From contig NC_077230.1 in the NCBI RefSeq assembly GCF_027887165.1, forward strand, positions 34,609,351-34,673,350: a stretch of 64,000 bases of DNA, given 5' to 3'. Source of the stretch: Monodelphis domestica (Eukaryota > Chordata > Mammalia > Didelphimorphia > Didelphidae). The position numbers and the translations under genes were made by a program. The notes beneath the pieces were generated by a model that searched no databases, was not told the DNA's origin, and saw only the letters and a list, made by a program, of their open reading frames with translations. Shown here in pieces: positions 35,545 to 48,493 of this stretch; the stretch's first letter is position 1; each line of letters opens with the position of its first letter.

Positions 35545-38500
35545 GATAAACATTCTGTTGGTCTATTAACACAAATATTTTTAATTTTTTAATTGTACAA
35601 TTTTAATTTTAAATTAAAAAATTTTTTAAAATTAAAAAAAAAATTAAATGTTACATGGAGAAACAATTTTGGACAAGTTTTTTTTTTTTTTTACCATTTT
35701 AAAATTCAGATTTGCTACTTACCCTCCTCCCGCTCCCAGACAAGATGATTAATAGGAGAGAGGAGCATATACCCATACTTTCATGTTATACATACTTCCA
35801 TGTTATTTCTGTCCATAGATGATAGAAGACACCTATCACTCTTACAATATAAATCTCATGAAGGTTATATTATAGGAGCAGATGTCAGGTTTTGATCTGT
35901 CCTTAGCTTCTAAAATTCTGTCTTTGGCTACAGACACTATTTTCTTCATGAATCCCTTGCAGTTATCTTGGAGACTTACTTTACTGATAATGGTTTTAGT
36001 CCTTCACAGTTGATCATGGCAAAATACTTCTGTTACTATATACATTGTTCTTCTGGTTCTGTTCACTTTTTTCTGAACTCACTCTTTCACTGTTTTTTTA
36101 TGGTACAATAGTATTTCATTATAACTATATAGAAGAACTTGTTCATTCTTCTCCCACATGATGAATAACCCCATAGTTACCAATTCTTTGCCACTACAAA
36201 AAAAGGTGCCAATAATATTTTGGTACAGTTAATTCCTTTTATTCTATCTTTGATCCATTTGGGATACTAAGCCTGTAATGAGACTACCGGCTCAAAGGGT
36301 ATGCATAGTTGTCTTTGGGTATGGTTCCCTATAGCTCTCAAGAATGGTTGTATCAGTTCATAGTTCCACCAACAGCATATCAGTGTTTCATTTTTCCCAT
36401 GTCTCCTCCAACATTTATCATTTAAGTCAGTTTAGCTAATATGAATGTTAAGAAGACATATCTCAGAATTGTTTTAATTTAACTTTCTCTCATCAGTAGT
36501 GATTTGGAGCATTTGTTCCTATAACTGAATAATTTTAATCTCTTCCTCTGAGAACTGCCTGTTGATATCTATTTCTTGATTGGGGAATGTTTTGTATTCT
36601 TATAAATTTGACTTGGTTCTCTATATATTTGAGAAATGAGGCTTTAGTCAGATACTTTATATAACCCCTCCCCCCCCATTGGTTGTTTCCTAGATTTGTT
36701 GTTTCCTTTCTCATTGGTTTTATTTCAGTAAAATCTTTTAAATTTAATTAAATTAAAATACTTTTTTAAATTAAGTAAGCCATGATTTATATATTTGATT
36801 TATTTTTTCAGAAAACCAAATTTTTTTCTTATTTGTTAGTTCTATAGTTTTATTTCAATTTATTCATATCTCCCTTGATTTTCAGGATTTCCAAATTGCC
36901 GTTTAATTATGGGTTTTTAATTTGTTTTTTTATAGTTTTTTTACTTGCCTAACCAATTAATTGATGTTCTGTTTCTTTATTTTATTAATATAAGCTATGA
37001 GATATGAATTTCCTTCTAAGTAGTGCTTGGCTACATCCCATAAATTTTGTTTGCATTCCATAAATGTTGTTAATGAAATTGTTATTTGTTTCTATGATTT
37101 AATCTTTGATCCATTTGCTCTTTAGGAAAAGATTGTTTCTAATTCTAAAAATTAGTTTCTAATTTATTTTTAGTCTTCTGCATTTTGTGTCACTTTTCTA
37201 GCATTCTGGTCTGAAAAGTATGGATTTAATATTTCTGTTTCTTAACATTTGGATGTGAGGCTTTTATGACCACTTATGTGGTTGATTTTTGTGAAAGTCA
37301 CACATATTGCTGAGAAAAAGTGCTTTCCTTTCTATTTCCCTTCAGTTTTCTCCAGAGGTCTATCATGTCTGGGTTTTCTAAAGTTCTCTTTACCTTCTTA
37401 ACTTCTTTCTTGTTTATTTTCTGTTTGGATTTATCTACTTTTGACAGGGGAAGGTTGAGATATTCCCCACTAGTAATATTCTTATTTTATTTTTCCTTCT
37501 GTAACTTCATTAATTCTTCCTTTATGAATATGGATGCTATGACATTTGATACATAAATGTTTAATAATGATATAATTTTCATTATCTATCAAACCTTTTA
37601 TCATTATGATATTTCTTTCCTTATTTCCTTTGATCAGATCAGTCTTTGCTTTTGATTTCTCTGAAATCAGATTTGCTATCCTGGCTTTTATTACTTTATT
37701 TGAGGCATAGTATATGCTACTCCAGCCTCTTTTATTCTGTGTGTGTTGTGTCCATGTTTTAAATGTATTTCTTGTGGGCAGAATAATGTGGTGTTCTGGT
37801 GTTTAAACAACTCTGCTATCCTTTTCTGTTTTATGTGTAAGTTCAGTCCATTCACATCCACATTCCATATTACTAATTGTGTTTTCATGCATCTTATTTT
37901 CCTTGTTTATTCTTCTCTTTCTCTCTTTTCAGCCTTTCCATGTTCATAGATGTTTTGTTATTGACTATCACCTCCCCCAATTCAACCCTCCTTTTTTGTT
38001 CACCCTCAACCCCTTATTCTCTCTAACCTCCTACTTCCCTATAGGGTAAGAAGAGTTTCTACAGATGAATATGGCTGTTATTTCCTTTTTGAGCTAGTTC
38101 TGATGAGAGTAAGGTCCAATCAGAGTTAAAGCACATCTCCTCCACTGGATTTGCTGTTTATGTGCCTGTTAAGGAGAAATAGTTTGCCTCCTTCTAGATC
38201 TCCTTTTCTCTCTTCTCCATTTATTCCTCTTTCCCATTCCCTCCCTTTTAATATCATCCCATCTTATTTAGCTTCCTTTCTTTGATGCATACCCCTTTTA
38301 TTGCTCCAATATTAAGTATTTTAGATACTTTAATCTTAAGTATTATTTTCAATATTAAGTATTTTAGATTCTTTAGCTTTAGCTTGCCTTTGAACTATTA
38401 TAGATGTCTTAATTATTTCAATGATCATCTTGCCAGGTATGAATGAAGTCAATTCAACTTTCGCAAAACTATCAAGTATTATTCCTCTCTTGAGTTTTGA

Positions 38501-40350
38501 ATTTAGTCATCAAATTTTGTTTTCAACTTTTTTGCATGAGAAAAGTCCAAATTTCTCTATTTCATTAAAGAGCAGTTGTTACCTTTTGGAAGTTTAATCT
38601 TGGTTTTACTCGGTGTATAATTCTAGGTTGCAGTCCTTTGAATCTTTGCTTTTCAGAATGTCATATTCTGTGCCTTCCAGTCCTTTAATGTAAAAACTGC
38701 TATGTCCTGGAGAATCCTGACTATGGCTCCTCAATATTTAAAATGTTTCCTTCTGGCAGCTTCTACTACTTTTTCTGTGGCCTGGGAGTTCTGGAATTTG
38801 GTTATAGTAGTACTGGGGTATTTTATTTTGGGTTCTCTTTCAGGAAGAGATTGGTGGATTCTCTCTATTTCTATTTCCCCCTCTTGTTTGAGGATATCGT
38901 AATATTCCCTGAGGACTTCTTAAAATATGAAATTCAGGATTTTCTATTGATCATGGTTTTCAGGTATTCTGATGATCTTCAGATGATTTCTCCTGGGTCT
39001 ATTTTCTAGGCTGGTCATATTTACAATTGAAGTATTTCAGACTTTCTTCTATTTTTTTTTTTAATTTTGGATTTTGTTTTATTGTTTCTTGCTTATGGAT
39101 TCATTAACTTCTATCAGTCCAATTCTAATTTTAAGGAGTTTTCTTCCTTGAGTTCTTGGGTTTCCTTTTCCACTTGACTGTCTTTTCTTTAAAGGGTTGT
39201 TTCCTTCAGGTTCTGTTTTGTTTGTTTTGGTTTGGGGTTTGTTTTTTTGTTTTGTTTGTTTGTTTGTTGTTGTTGTTGTTGTTTGGTCTCTATTCCCATT
39301 TGGTGGATTCAATTAATTAGGAAGTTTTTTTCTTCAATGATTTTTTCCCCCAGCTGTTGAGTTTTTCAATTAATTCCCTTATATTTTTTAACTTCTTCCA
39401 GGGATTCTTTTTAAGATCTAAACTCCTTGCCCACTTTCTTTTGAGGCTTCACATGTTTCCTTTATGGCATTGTTGTCCTCTTCTGAGTCCATATATTGAT
39501 CTTCCTTGTCACTAAAGTACATTTCCCAGGTCAGTTTTTTCTTTTTTTACTTGTTTTTCCATTTTTTTCTTTCCTTTGTAACCATATTTATCTTTTGAGA
39601 TCCTTCTCTGTTCCTGGAGTAAAAGGGTATATTGTTCTAAGATTACAGAGTACTCTTCTCTGGTATTTGGTGTAGGACTAGCTGCCCTTGTTCCTCGTGG
39701 TTTGTCTGTCAAGGAGACAGCAGTACTGGCATGTTCTGGGGAGGTTGGCAACTGTTTCATCCAACTATATTTAGCATAATGACTTACCAGTTCCCCCATT
39801 GTTTTGTGGGTTAGTCTGGTCCCCACTATGTTGCTTCACTGCCCCTACCAAGTAGCCTGGGTGGAAAAGGCTCCCTGCTTTGATTTCTACTGCCCCAGGC
39901 TTTCCCCCACCACATGTAAGTAAGCAAATTACTTCACTGTAGTTCTAGTTCCCCCTTCTTGCATCCCTGTAACCTCAAGATTCTTTTGCCATTTGGAAGT
40001 GGATAGTTCATTGTTAATTCTAGTTCCATCTTTACTCCTTTGGAGTCCCAAGGCTCTGATGTCACATGAGAGTTTGAAGGTTCCTTACCTTCTCTACAGG
40101 TATAGAGTGACTCCAGCTGGGTTCCAAGATCTGCCAGTACTATCAGATTGCTCTCTTCTGTTACCTACAGTGAGATGTTGCTCCAACTTTTCTTTGTTTT
40201 GAGGCAATTTGTTTTCTTTTGTTTTTGCATTGAGGAAATGGAGTGCCTTTTCTTCCTACATCTTAACTTTCAGCATGCAACTTTTGTCTTCATGCAAAAT
40301 CTGAATAAAAGTGAAGAGGGCAGTTCTAAAGAGAGGAAGCTGCTGAGGTA
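35545..40350 (-). mobile_element. Long L1, minus strand, in intron F2-G2
   Basis: Reading leftward from 40350: ORF1 coiled-coil-like sequence (about 39080-39800), ORF2 endonuclease (about 37310-37900, with the reverse complement of the NLPLSNLDK-type motif near 37430), further ORF2, then C-terminal and 3' sequence (36000-36660) down to 35545. Broken by stops and indels. Confidence 0.65.
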
Positions 40351-43300
40351 TCTATATCCATAAATGTACATATTCACATATGTACACACATATACATCCA
40401 TATATACATATACATATCTATATGTCTGTACATATATGCATGTGTGAGCATAGAATGCCTTCCGCATTTTAAAGATTTTTTTTCATAGACATTGAAAATG
40501 TTTTTTTTACCAAGAACTCCTTGATAGCAGAGATTGACTTTTTTGTCTTTTTCTGTATCCTTGGTGCTGTACCTGGAACACTTGAGGCACTTACTAATGA
40601 TTGTTAACTTATTCAAAACCTAGAATTTATTTTTTTAAGATATATTATCTATATAAAGAAGAATGTGCATTTTTGAAAGACTTTCAAGTTTTTGAACTAT
40701 AACACTCAAGGATGAGATAGAACATTTTATTATCCCTATTACTACAAGAGGAAACTAAGAATCACAGCTGATGATTACCTTTGGCTTATATGTTTCTGTG
40801 CCAAGAATAATCCCATGTGCCTTACCACCAAGTTTATACTCTGCCTGATTATTAGTAAATTTTCTGGGAAAAAGAAACATATAGACATACACACACACAT
40901 ACAGACAAAACACAAATACACATACAAATGGTATCTAGGCTGGTGCAAAAACTGAAGCTAGTGAGCGGGGAAAAGATTGCAAAAACAGAAAATTACTCAT
41001 AAATTTATAAATTACCTATCAAGATCAACGCTGCCATATTCTTAAGAGATGTGCATTATACAATGTAACATGTATCTGATTTCTTTTAATGTAAAATACT
41101 CTCTGTAAGGCATATCATCTTGTTTTATCTTCATGACAACTCTGTGGAGGAGGTTACATAAATATCATTTTCCAGATTTTACGGAAAACAAAAACAGGAA
41201 GATTCTGGAAATAAGACACTACTTGTTCACGTACACCCAGCTCGTAAATGGACAAGCCAAGATTCTGTAGAAAGAATGCATTGTAACTTTAAAGATATAT
41301 TACAGAATCCAAATTGTAAGAAGGAATGGAATACATTCTCTCCCTAGTTAATCTGTGTCACCCTAAGATTTTATTAAGCGTGGGGCTCACTCTAATTCCC
41401 TACTTAAACTGAATGTGTAAATTCTAGCTTGAGTCTCTAGCTGACTTTCTAATGAGACTCACCATCACCTTTGTCAGAGTTATGCAGAAAGTGAGGCAGG
41501 TCAAGATTCTTTTGAGAAAAGTGAGGTGGGGGAGGATTCAGTCTATTTCGCCTTCTGCAGATTTGACTATACCATTTACTAGCTGTTTGGAACTTTGAAC
41601 AACTTACTTAACTACTCATGTTCTTTAAATCTCATATGAAAAGTAGTACTGTGAGAACACCAATCTGACCTTTTGGTGTACATAGTTTCAAAGGAGAAAT
41701 GCTTGGAAAAAATATTGGACAAATTAAATAAAGAAGTATTATATATACATTTACATATACATATACATATATACATATTCTGAAAAGAATGAGTTCCACA
41801 TACCAACCAGTGAAATTTTCTAAAGAATACAGTTCTTTCAGAACAAAAATGACACAATAGAGAAAAGAGAAATGGATCCTATTTTGACTCTGGCAAAGGC
41901 TTAAAAGTACAGGTAAATTTGGAACAACGATTGCCCAGGTGCCAAGAAGAGGAAAAGATCATGAAAAAGTGGTTGGAATGGAACAGAGAGGATATTATAG
42001 AACAGAGATGATGTTATAAGCATCAGTGTTTGATATTAATAAACATTTTAATCACTGACATAGATAAAAAATAGATTCCATATGAAATTTGCAAATAATT
42101 TGTTTTAGCTTTAATTTTCCCAAACCTAGTACTATGAAAAATATATTTTTGAATGTTTTAAATGAATATTATTTTAGATATATCTGTATCTATCTCTTTC
42201 GATCTATATGACTGTCCATCTAAATTTAACTGTTGGCAAATAAGTTAGAGATGGCTTCCTTTCTTAGCTATAGATGTTAGACAACCTATATAGATGTTAG
42301 ACAACCTATCTATATAGAAGGTTCATTAGAAATCACTTTCTTGGGTGTCATCATTTACCTGAATTTGTCTGGTATTGTGAATATGACAACTTTTGGAGCA
42401 TCATTGCCATTGCTAACAGTAGGCAATCTGGTTCAGCCTTTTGAGTCTGGGGTGAATGAGTCACAGTGGGAAAGTGGATGATGCACATCAGGGGCTGTTA
42501 TTTTTTTGGCTGCTGAGTACCATTATTATGGTGATATGTTCAGTTGGTGTTCAGGGAGGGTTAGAACCTCTACTGTGAGAGCTTGCTGATTGCTTTTCAG
42601 GGCTGCTTATCCCCGTTTGGTGTCTACCTCTTTCCCAGCTCTTACCTGTGGCTCCAAGCTATAGTTTTCAGCAGCAGCCTGTTAAAACTGTCCAGGCAGA
42701 TGGGTTAAGCTTGGGTTTATGTCTAACCCTAGCCTTGTGAAGACCTCTCCTGCGAGAACAGATGGATGAGGCAATTTGTTTCAGTAGCCATGAAGGTGGC
42801 TGAAGCAAACACTTTCGAGTGCTTAAAACTTGGATGGCTATTAGAGACACTGACATCATTTAGGTGCATTTTCAGTCATCCTGACTTTTGTCTTGCCACA
42901 GGATTTAGATGACTCTGGAAGAAAGAGTGAGGCTGACAACTCTGGGCAACTCACTTAAATCCAATTCACACATAAGTTAAGATATTACCCTGTGATGTCA
43001 CTGGTATTCTTTGAAATGAAGGATCACCACCACCACCACCAATTGATGGAACATATTTTTTATTGACTGAATTATCCTTTTATCTTCTTAAATCTAGCTT
43101 TGTTTTAAACTGCCCTTGCAGCTGGCTAATATTTTCTTGTAGATTCCAAATGATCAGTTTTTCAGGAGGAAGCTCAAAAATTATCTATTTAATCCACTCA
43201 TTTTGTAGGTGAGGAAAATGAAGCCCAGAGAATACATATAGATGACTAGCTCCCCTGCTAAGACTTCAAGTGTCTTGCCTCTAAATCCAATGCTCTATGT

Positions 43301-43427
43301 TCTTACCTCTGCATGATAATATAGAGGGTCATTAGCAATAGGAATCAATTAAAGGTTGCTGTTGCCTCTGGTTAAACCTAGGAAGAAACTTATACTGTTC
43401 TACTCATTGAATTATTCATATTCTTAG
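40351..43427. other. Right part of intron F2-G2
   Basis: 40351-42170 is present only in this copy of the older duplication (TA-rich repeats near 40380-40440 and 41745-41780, a MIR-like remnant at 41140-41270). 42180-43427 parallels 16490-17732 of copy 1. No exon recognised. Confidence 0.4.
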
Positions 43428-43530
43428 ATATCACAATTAAAAAAGAACAAGTAGAAGAATTACTAGAACAGGAGATCAGCAGTGGCAAACCTGCAATGGG
43501 AAAAGCTCCAATGCAGTTTTCCTGGTTTTG
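43428..43530 (+). CDS. Cassette exon G2
   Basis: Acceptor tattcttag and donor gtaaga are conserved with exon G. 103 nt encoding ITIKKEQVEELLEQEISSGK then PAMGKAPMQFSWF. Nine nt shorter than G, frame kept. The aligned ends ([I]KKE and FSWF) are retained while the middle has changed. Confidence 0.55.
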
Positions 43531-44329
43531 GTAAGAGATATGCTTTTTATAAATGGATAACAAAATTCTTAACAGACAAAATGATTTATTTCTGCTGGAT
43601 TTTACCCCAATTGGCTACCATTTTGCTGTGTTTTTCCTTTATATAAAAGAACCTCATTATTTCTGTATGGTTTCTCAGTTGTTCACATCTTCCTCAAATG
43701 GACTCTGGCATAGAGGTATCCAACTCACAGCCTATGGAGTGGCCCCAAGAGATCCATTTCTTTTTGAGTTTGATAACACCAACATAGAGGAAAAAATATA
43801 GGACATAGAGTGTATCTAGGGTCAAATTGGAGCTTTGTCACTTCAACTTGTGTGATTGAGGTTATGTGATTTCTGATCAATACGTTTGAGATTTCTCATC
43901 TATATAAAATGAGGGGATGGCACAAGTTGACATCCAGTGTTACTTCCAAATCTACATCAGGGAAACTTCAACTCCTTAAAAGACAAATCATGTATTAGTT
44001 GTGTTTAATGTAGAGGAGGAAGCGGTAGAGAGAGATGATACCATGCCACATGGACAAAACTTTTAACTTAATTGACTTCCATTTCTTGTTTGTTTCTTTT
44101 TTTTAACATAAAAGTCAAGTTAGGTTATACCTATTCTCTTCGATATATGCCAACATAGACATGTGCCCCATAAAAAACCAAAGTTCCTTTAACATATGGC
44201 TTTATCTTTCTCATGGAATTGAAATTTATGAATTTTTATAGTGTGTTTCTCTTTAGGTAACTTTTTGCATCATAATAGAATATATTTTATGCTTTAATTA
44301 TTTCCCTCTCAAATCTTGGATGATTCTAG

Positions 44330-44426
44330 CAATGTCCAAGGATACAATTGGAGGAACTTCTTTTGTTTTAAAAAACATGATAAACAAGTAAAGAATGTGC
44401 GCAAGCAGGAAGAAACTGACCTAAAG
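44330..44426 (+). CDS. Cassette exon H2
   Basis: Same length (97 nt) and splice sites as H. It encodes NVQGYNWRNFFCFKKHDKQV then KNVRKQEETDLK. No stop or shift; the FKKHDKQVKNV core is unchanged. Confidence 0.6.
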
Positions 44427-44646
44427 GTAAATTTTCATTATGTGAAATTTGTCATAAAGATTTATGTGCTTATCTCACTTTTAATTTTAATTACTAGGGA
44501 ATGAGCTTTTAAAATAATCTCTAAGACCCTTTCGCAGTTTTCACTGTCAAGGGTTATATTAACATAGGCCAATCTAAGCTTTTAAATATTGTCTCTCTTG
44601 ATCTCTAGCTATTTGATGACGCCTCTGCTTCTTTTATACCCCAAAG

Positions 44647-44784
44647 CTGCTGGTGTCTGACTGGACAGAAACTCAAGTTGGCCATTGGTTAAAGAGTATT
44701 GGAATGAAAAAATATATCCGGAAATTTGATTATAAAAGTGTAAAAAGTCAAGAACTTCTTGAATTAGACAATGATGCATTAAAA
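44647..44784 (+). CDS. Cassette exon I2: SAM domain with shifted acceptor
   Basis: The ancestral acceptor (atctctag, AG at 44607-44608) leads into a frame that ends at TAA soon after the SAM start, because the lead segment is 4 bases shorter than in exon I. A second AG at 44645-44646, preceded by a pyrimidine-rich stretch (cctctgcttcttttatacccc), opens directly into LLVSDWTETQVGHWLKSIGM and then KKYIRKFDYKSVKSQELLEL and DNDALK, in frame with exon H2. Donor gtaagc. The SAM consensus is fully preserved, and about half the residues match exon I. Confidence 0.5.
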
Positions 44785-45039
44785 GTAAGCTTCAGAATTG
44801 GCTTTTTATATATGCTACATACAATTATATATTAACTTATTTTATGGTGGGCATTGGATGAAAAACTGTACAAATAATGGGATTCCTATATATGGCCCAT
44901 TTGACAACCTTATGGTTTTAAGGAAAACATGTTAACTACCTTTTTGAATGTAGTTTCAAGAAATGTTTTTAATGTGATTTGCTCCCCCATTTTTTTAGTA
45001 TTCCTGCCATATGGTCATTCCTTTTTATTTCTATTTATT

Positions 45040-45230
45040 TATTGAAACCTTATACCTTCCGTCTTAGAATATATAACATGTAAATTTACAAAGAAAAAGA
45101 ATTTTAAGGGGTGGGCAATGTGAGGCAAGTGACTGTCTCAGCATCATACTTCTAGGGGGTCACATTTGAAACCAGGACCTCTTTTCTCTAGGTCTGGTTC
45201 TCAACCTATTGAGCCACCATTCTTTTTTTT
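45040..45230 (-). mobile_element. Minus-strand SINE, shared with copy 1
   Basis: ttataccttccgtcttagaa to attgagccaccattc; the diverged reverse complement of the tRNA-derived SINE, in the I2-J2 intron at the same place as the broken SINE in copy 1. Confidence 0.65.
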
Positions 45231-45804
45231 TTAAGAATTCTATTTATTAACAAACACTGGAAAGCAGAAAAGCAATATTTTAATTTTGTACCAGGCAGAT
45301 TAACTTCACTGAAACAGATTAAAAAACAGTAATCATGGGAAATGGCAAGCTTTCATTTCATTTATAGTAAATAAAATATCAATATTTTAAGCTTTAAATA
45401 TCAAATATTGGTTAGAATAACATCTTTGTTATTGACTTAAATAATAAAAAAAATGCATAGTGTTTCAAATGCTACCATCTCTGGGCTCCCAACCAGTTAA
45501 GCAAATAAAAATTAATAGATGAGGAATGTAGCTTCAAGTATAATTATGATACCAATAAGAAGTACCAACACTCTTCTTAGAAAAGATAGTTTTTATGTGA
45601 ATTCCTTAATGCATTTTAGAGTTCTACAATGTAATTTTTTTACTTCATTCAGAGATATTGAATATTTTCCTAGTGTGGTAAAATCTGAGTTCTTCAGAAA
45701 GGATACTTAATTTAATGTTCAGGTTCATTATGTAAAGAGTTATAAAATATATTCATTTGAATGCATGCATGTAAAGTAAAAGCTTTAATTTTTTTTTTCC
45801 AAAG

Positions 45805-45825
45805 TGCATTGGAATCACTAAGTAG
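45805..45825 (+). pseudogene. Cassette exon J2: last SAM helix cut by an early TAG
   Basis: The acceptor (ttttttttccaaag) matches exon J. The phase-0 reading gives CIGITK then TAG at 45823-45825; the same frame beyond the stop reads RDRKKILKGIKKIQQTEKN and TAA at 45883-45885, a recognisable final SAM helix. One nonsense change has therefore removed the last helix, or the sequence is no longer used. Confidence 0.55.
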
Positions 45826-46079
45826 AGAGATCGCAAGAAAATCCTTAAGGGAATTAAGAAAATTCAACAGACAGAAAAAAATTAATACAATCTAACAATT
45901 AAATATATCAAAAAGATAATTCTGGAAGATACAGAAAAAATGAGAAAAATATAATTACATGATATTTACCTTTAATCTACTACTTCAACATATTATTTTG
46001 ATATAGAATAATTTTTCATTGTTGAAAAATTATTAATATCATCCATAATAAGCATTACACATATTATACTGTATTTCTG

Positions 46080-46085
46080 AATAAA
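46080..46085 (+). promoter_or_regulatory. Possible polyadenylation signal behind cassette exon J2
   Basis: AATAAA in ctgaataaactg about 200 bp after the J2 frame ends. Relevant only if the cassette is transcribed. Confidence 0.25.
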
Positions 46086-47351
46086 CTGATTATAATATAC
46101 ACATATGCTCTCATTTTTGTAGGAAATGAATATGGAATTTCCTCAGTACAACTGGAGGAATAGTGCCAAAAGCAATTTTCCTAGTATAACAGAAACTCTT
46201 AGATGTTTTCAATCTTGTTCAACTTTTCATTACCTCTGCCTAGACCACCTGTAAAAAATCTGCCTCAAACTATTGAATTGTTGCTTTCTTATTGTCCCAG
46301 AGTCCTTAATAGACATTAATTGCAGAACCTTAATGTTCTTCTCTCCAACTCCAGCCCTCTCTATTCTTTGTTAATTTTGCTTCAGAATCCAAATATGAAC
46401 AAAAGAAATAAATGTATATAAAAATTTATACATATAATAAATATATATCTATAAGGTATATATGATATGTGTGTGTGCATACATATATATTGCCCATGAG
46501 ACCTCCTTCTTACCTTCTCCCATTAACTACTACATTGACTTCTCCATAGTTTTTTGGTCATAATACTCTCCAAATCATAGCTCAAGTGCTCCAAAATACT
46601 GTTTTACATTTATCAATCTGTTAAAGAATGTTATTCAGTTAAACCAATGGCCAACGAGGTGCTTTTGTTGTCCTCTCCCAGGACAATATCTTTAACAACT
46701 CTGCCCACTTCTGCTCCCAAAGAGATAAAAGGAAAACGTGCTTTAGGACATCGACAACATGAAGCAATATTTGTAAAGAGTGAAGAACTATAGAAACATG
46801 CATGGACTATACGCTATAGCAACCTTGAGCTATTTAGCTTTAGAATCTTTGCTTTTTAATTCTTACTATAAGTTTTTAATAGACACAAGGATCATTTGTT
46901 TTAGTTTTGTTTTTAGACCTGTGGCCTGAAGGAGCCATGTGCACTAGGAAAGAAAATAGGAAAAGTTACTTGGTTTAGAGGATCATATGTATCATCTAAG
47001 TTTCCCTAGTGCATATGGAAATATAAATGATCCAAGATAATTTCTTGGGATCTGAGAATGTCCATGAGAATAATAATCCACAGGAAGATCTCCATTGACT
47101 GCTGCTGCTGAAAGTAAGGACAAACCTGAGAACACAATGACAGTTTTATTCTAAAGGCTAATGCCAGAGATAGGGACTTGTGTATTTCTAAAGGGACCGA
47201 CTTCTGTAGGCATGATGTGGCCTAGGAAGAAGAATCAAATTTCAGTTCAACAGGACTAAAACAATAGGAGATTCATGAATGCCTGATTCCCTTTTACATG
47301 TGAATAAATTCTGTCACAAAGGTAAGTTTAATTAGAAGTTACGGTGGCAGC

Positions 47352-47353
<2 letters not shown>

Positions 47354-47412
<59 letters not shown>
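47354..47412. repeat. (TG)n microsatellite
   Basis: About 29 uninterrupted TG units between cagctt and ttttgaatc. Confidence 0.95.
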
Positions 47413-47415
<3 letters not shown>

Positions 47416-48314
47416 GAATCATTTTCAATTGCAAACAATAGTTAATACTAAATCTAGGAGGAGATAGGAAATCTTTACAGACTACTGTGTAGAAAGACAG
47501 ACATAAGGTGACATAGTTATACCTTTCTTTGAAAGCTCAATGCTGGAAGCACTGGATTAGGGAAGGATATGGCAGATTTTGCAGCAAAAATGCAGGCTTC
47601 AGGGGAGAAAGACCTGCTAAGAAGTTTTGTTTGACAGAAGGGCAGGCCATGTTAGAGAGAAATGTTGGAAACGTCTCCACAGATAAGCTTTGGCAACTGG
47701 CTGGATGGAGGAGGAATGATGGACTGAGCCTGTGAAGAAGACAATAGTTGGTGAGGCAGGGTGATGAAATAGTGAGAGAGAGAAGAGGAAGAGGGGAGAT
47801 TTTCTGATTAGAAAATAAGAATTTCAGCTTTGGAAATACTGAATATCAGATGTTTATAGGACAATGGTATAATTTAGAGAGGCATTACCTACCAAAAATT
47901 CCAGACTGGGATCTGGAAAGCTTACCACAATCTCAACACCCAAAGATTAAAGCCCAAATATTTGGAGAACAAAAAAAAAAAAACAACCCACCCCAATATA
48001 CTTCTTTTTCACTGTCCTCTGATCAGGACTGATCTTCCTTCACCACTCTGCCTACTGCTGCTGTCATAGAGCTAGAGAAAACATGCTTTATGATGTCAGC
48101 AATAATTCACATTAGCTGTTGGGAGTGGAGCTATGTGGAAACGTGAGAGTGGTTTGGGTTCCTGAGTTGATTACATTAAAAAAATTCCTTTAAAAAATCT
48201 TTTTCTCAACACTTTTCACATTTACATAAAAGGTTTTTATTCTTTTTAATTTTACATAGTTACAAGAGCCTTAGTTTAAAAGCCCTGGTTCACTTAAAAA
48301 ATAAAACAAACAAA

Positions 48315-48493
48315 AAACCCTTACCTTCTCACTTAGAATCAATGCTGTGTATAGTTTCCACAGCAGAAGAGTGGTAAGGGCTAGTCAATGGGGTTTAAGT
48401 GACTTGCCCAGGGTCACCAAGCTAGGAAGTGTCTGCGGACACATTTGAACCCAGGACTTGGCTCTCAATTCACCGAGTCACCCAACTGCCTCC
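48315..48493 (-). mobile_element. tRNA-derived SINE, minus strand
   Basis: cccttaccttctcacttaga to cacccaactgcctcc, including gtgacttgcccagggtcac and a reverse B-box (atttgaacccagg). Nearly full length. Confidence 0.75.

Larger units (their letters stand above)
35319..45825 (+). pseudogene. Second 3' cassette F2-J2 of the PDZ-SAM gene (decayed or alternative SAM module)
   Basis: Five exons parallel F-J of copy 1 and keep order and splice sites: 35319-35451, 43428-43530, 44330-44426, 44647-44784, 45805-45825. No counterparts of exons A-E lie between the copy 1 stop at 33018 and 35319, so the cassette has no start of its own and could only be expressed by splicing from copy 1. Exon E ends and exon F2 begins in phase 0, and exon I also ends in phase 0, so both E-to-F2 and I-to-F2 joins keep frame. 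Damage is limited: a 4-base loss near the start of I2, which a downstream acceptor could bypass, and a TAG seven codons into J2. It is either a slowly decaying pseudogene piece or an alternative ending with a truncated SAM. Confidence 0.6.
34410..45960. repeat. Older partial duplication, right copy
   Basis: Begins exactly where the minisatellite ends (ttatatgaactt then atatgcatataaatctcata) and carries exons F2-J2. It keeps a longer L1 in the F2-G2 intron than the left copy does and lacks the 10-kb transposon nest in the I2-J2 intron, so the nest was inserted after this duplication. Confidence 0.7.
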
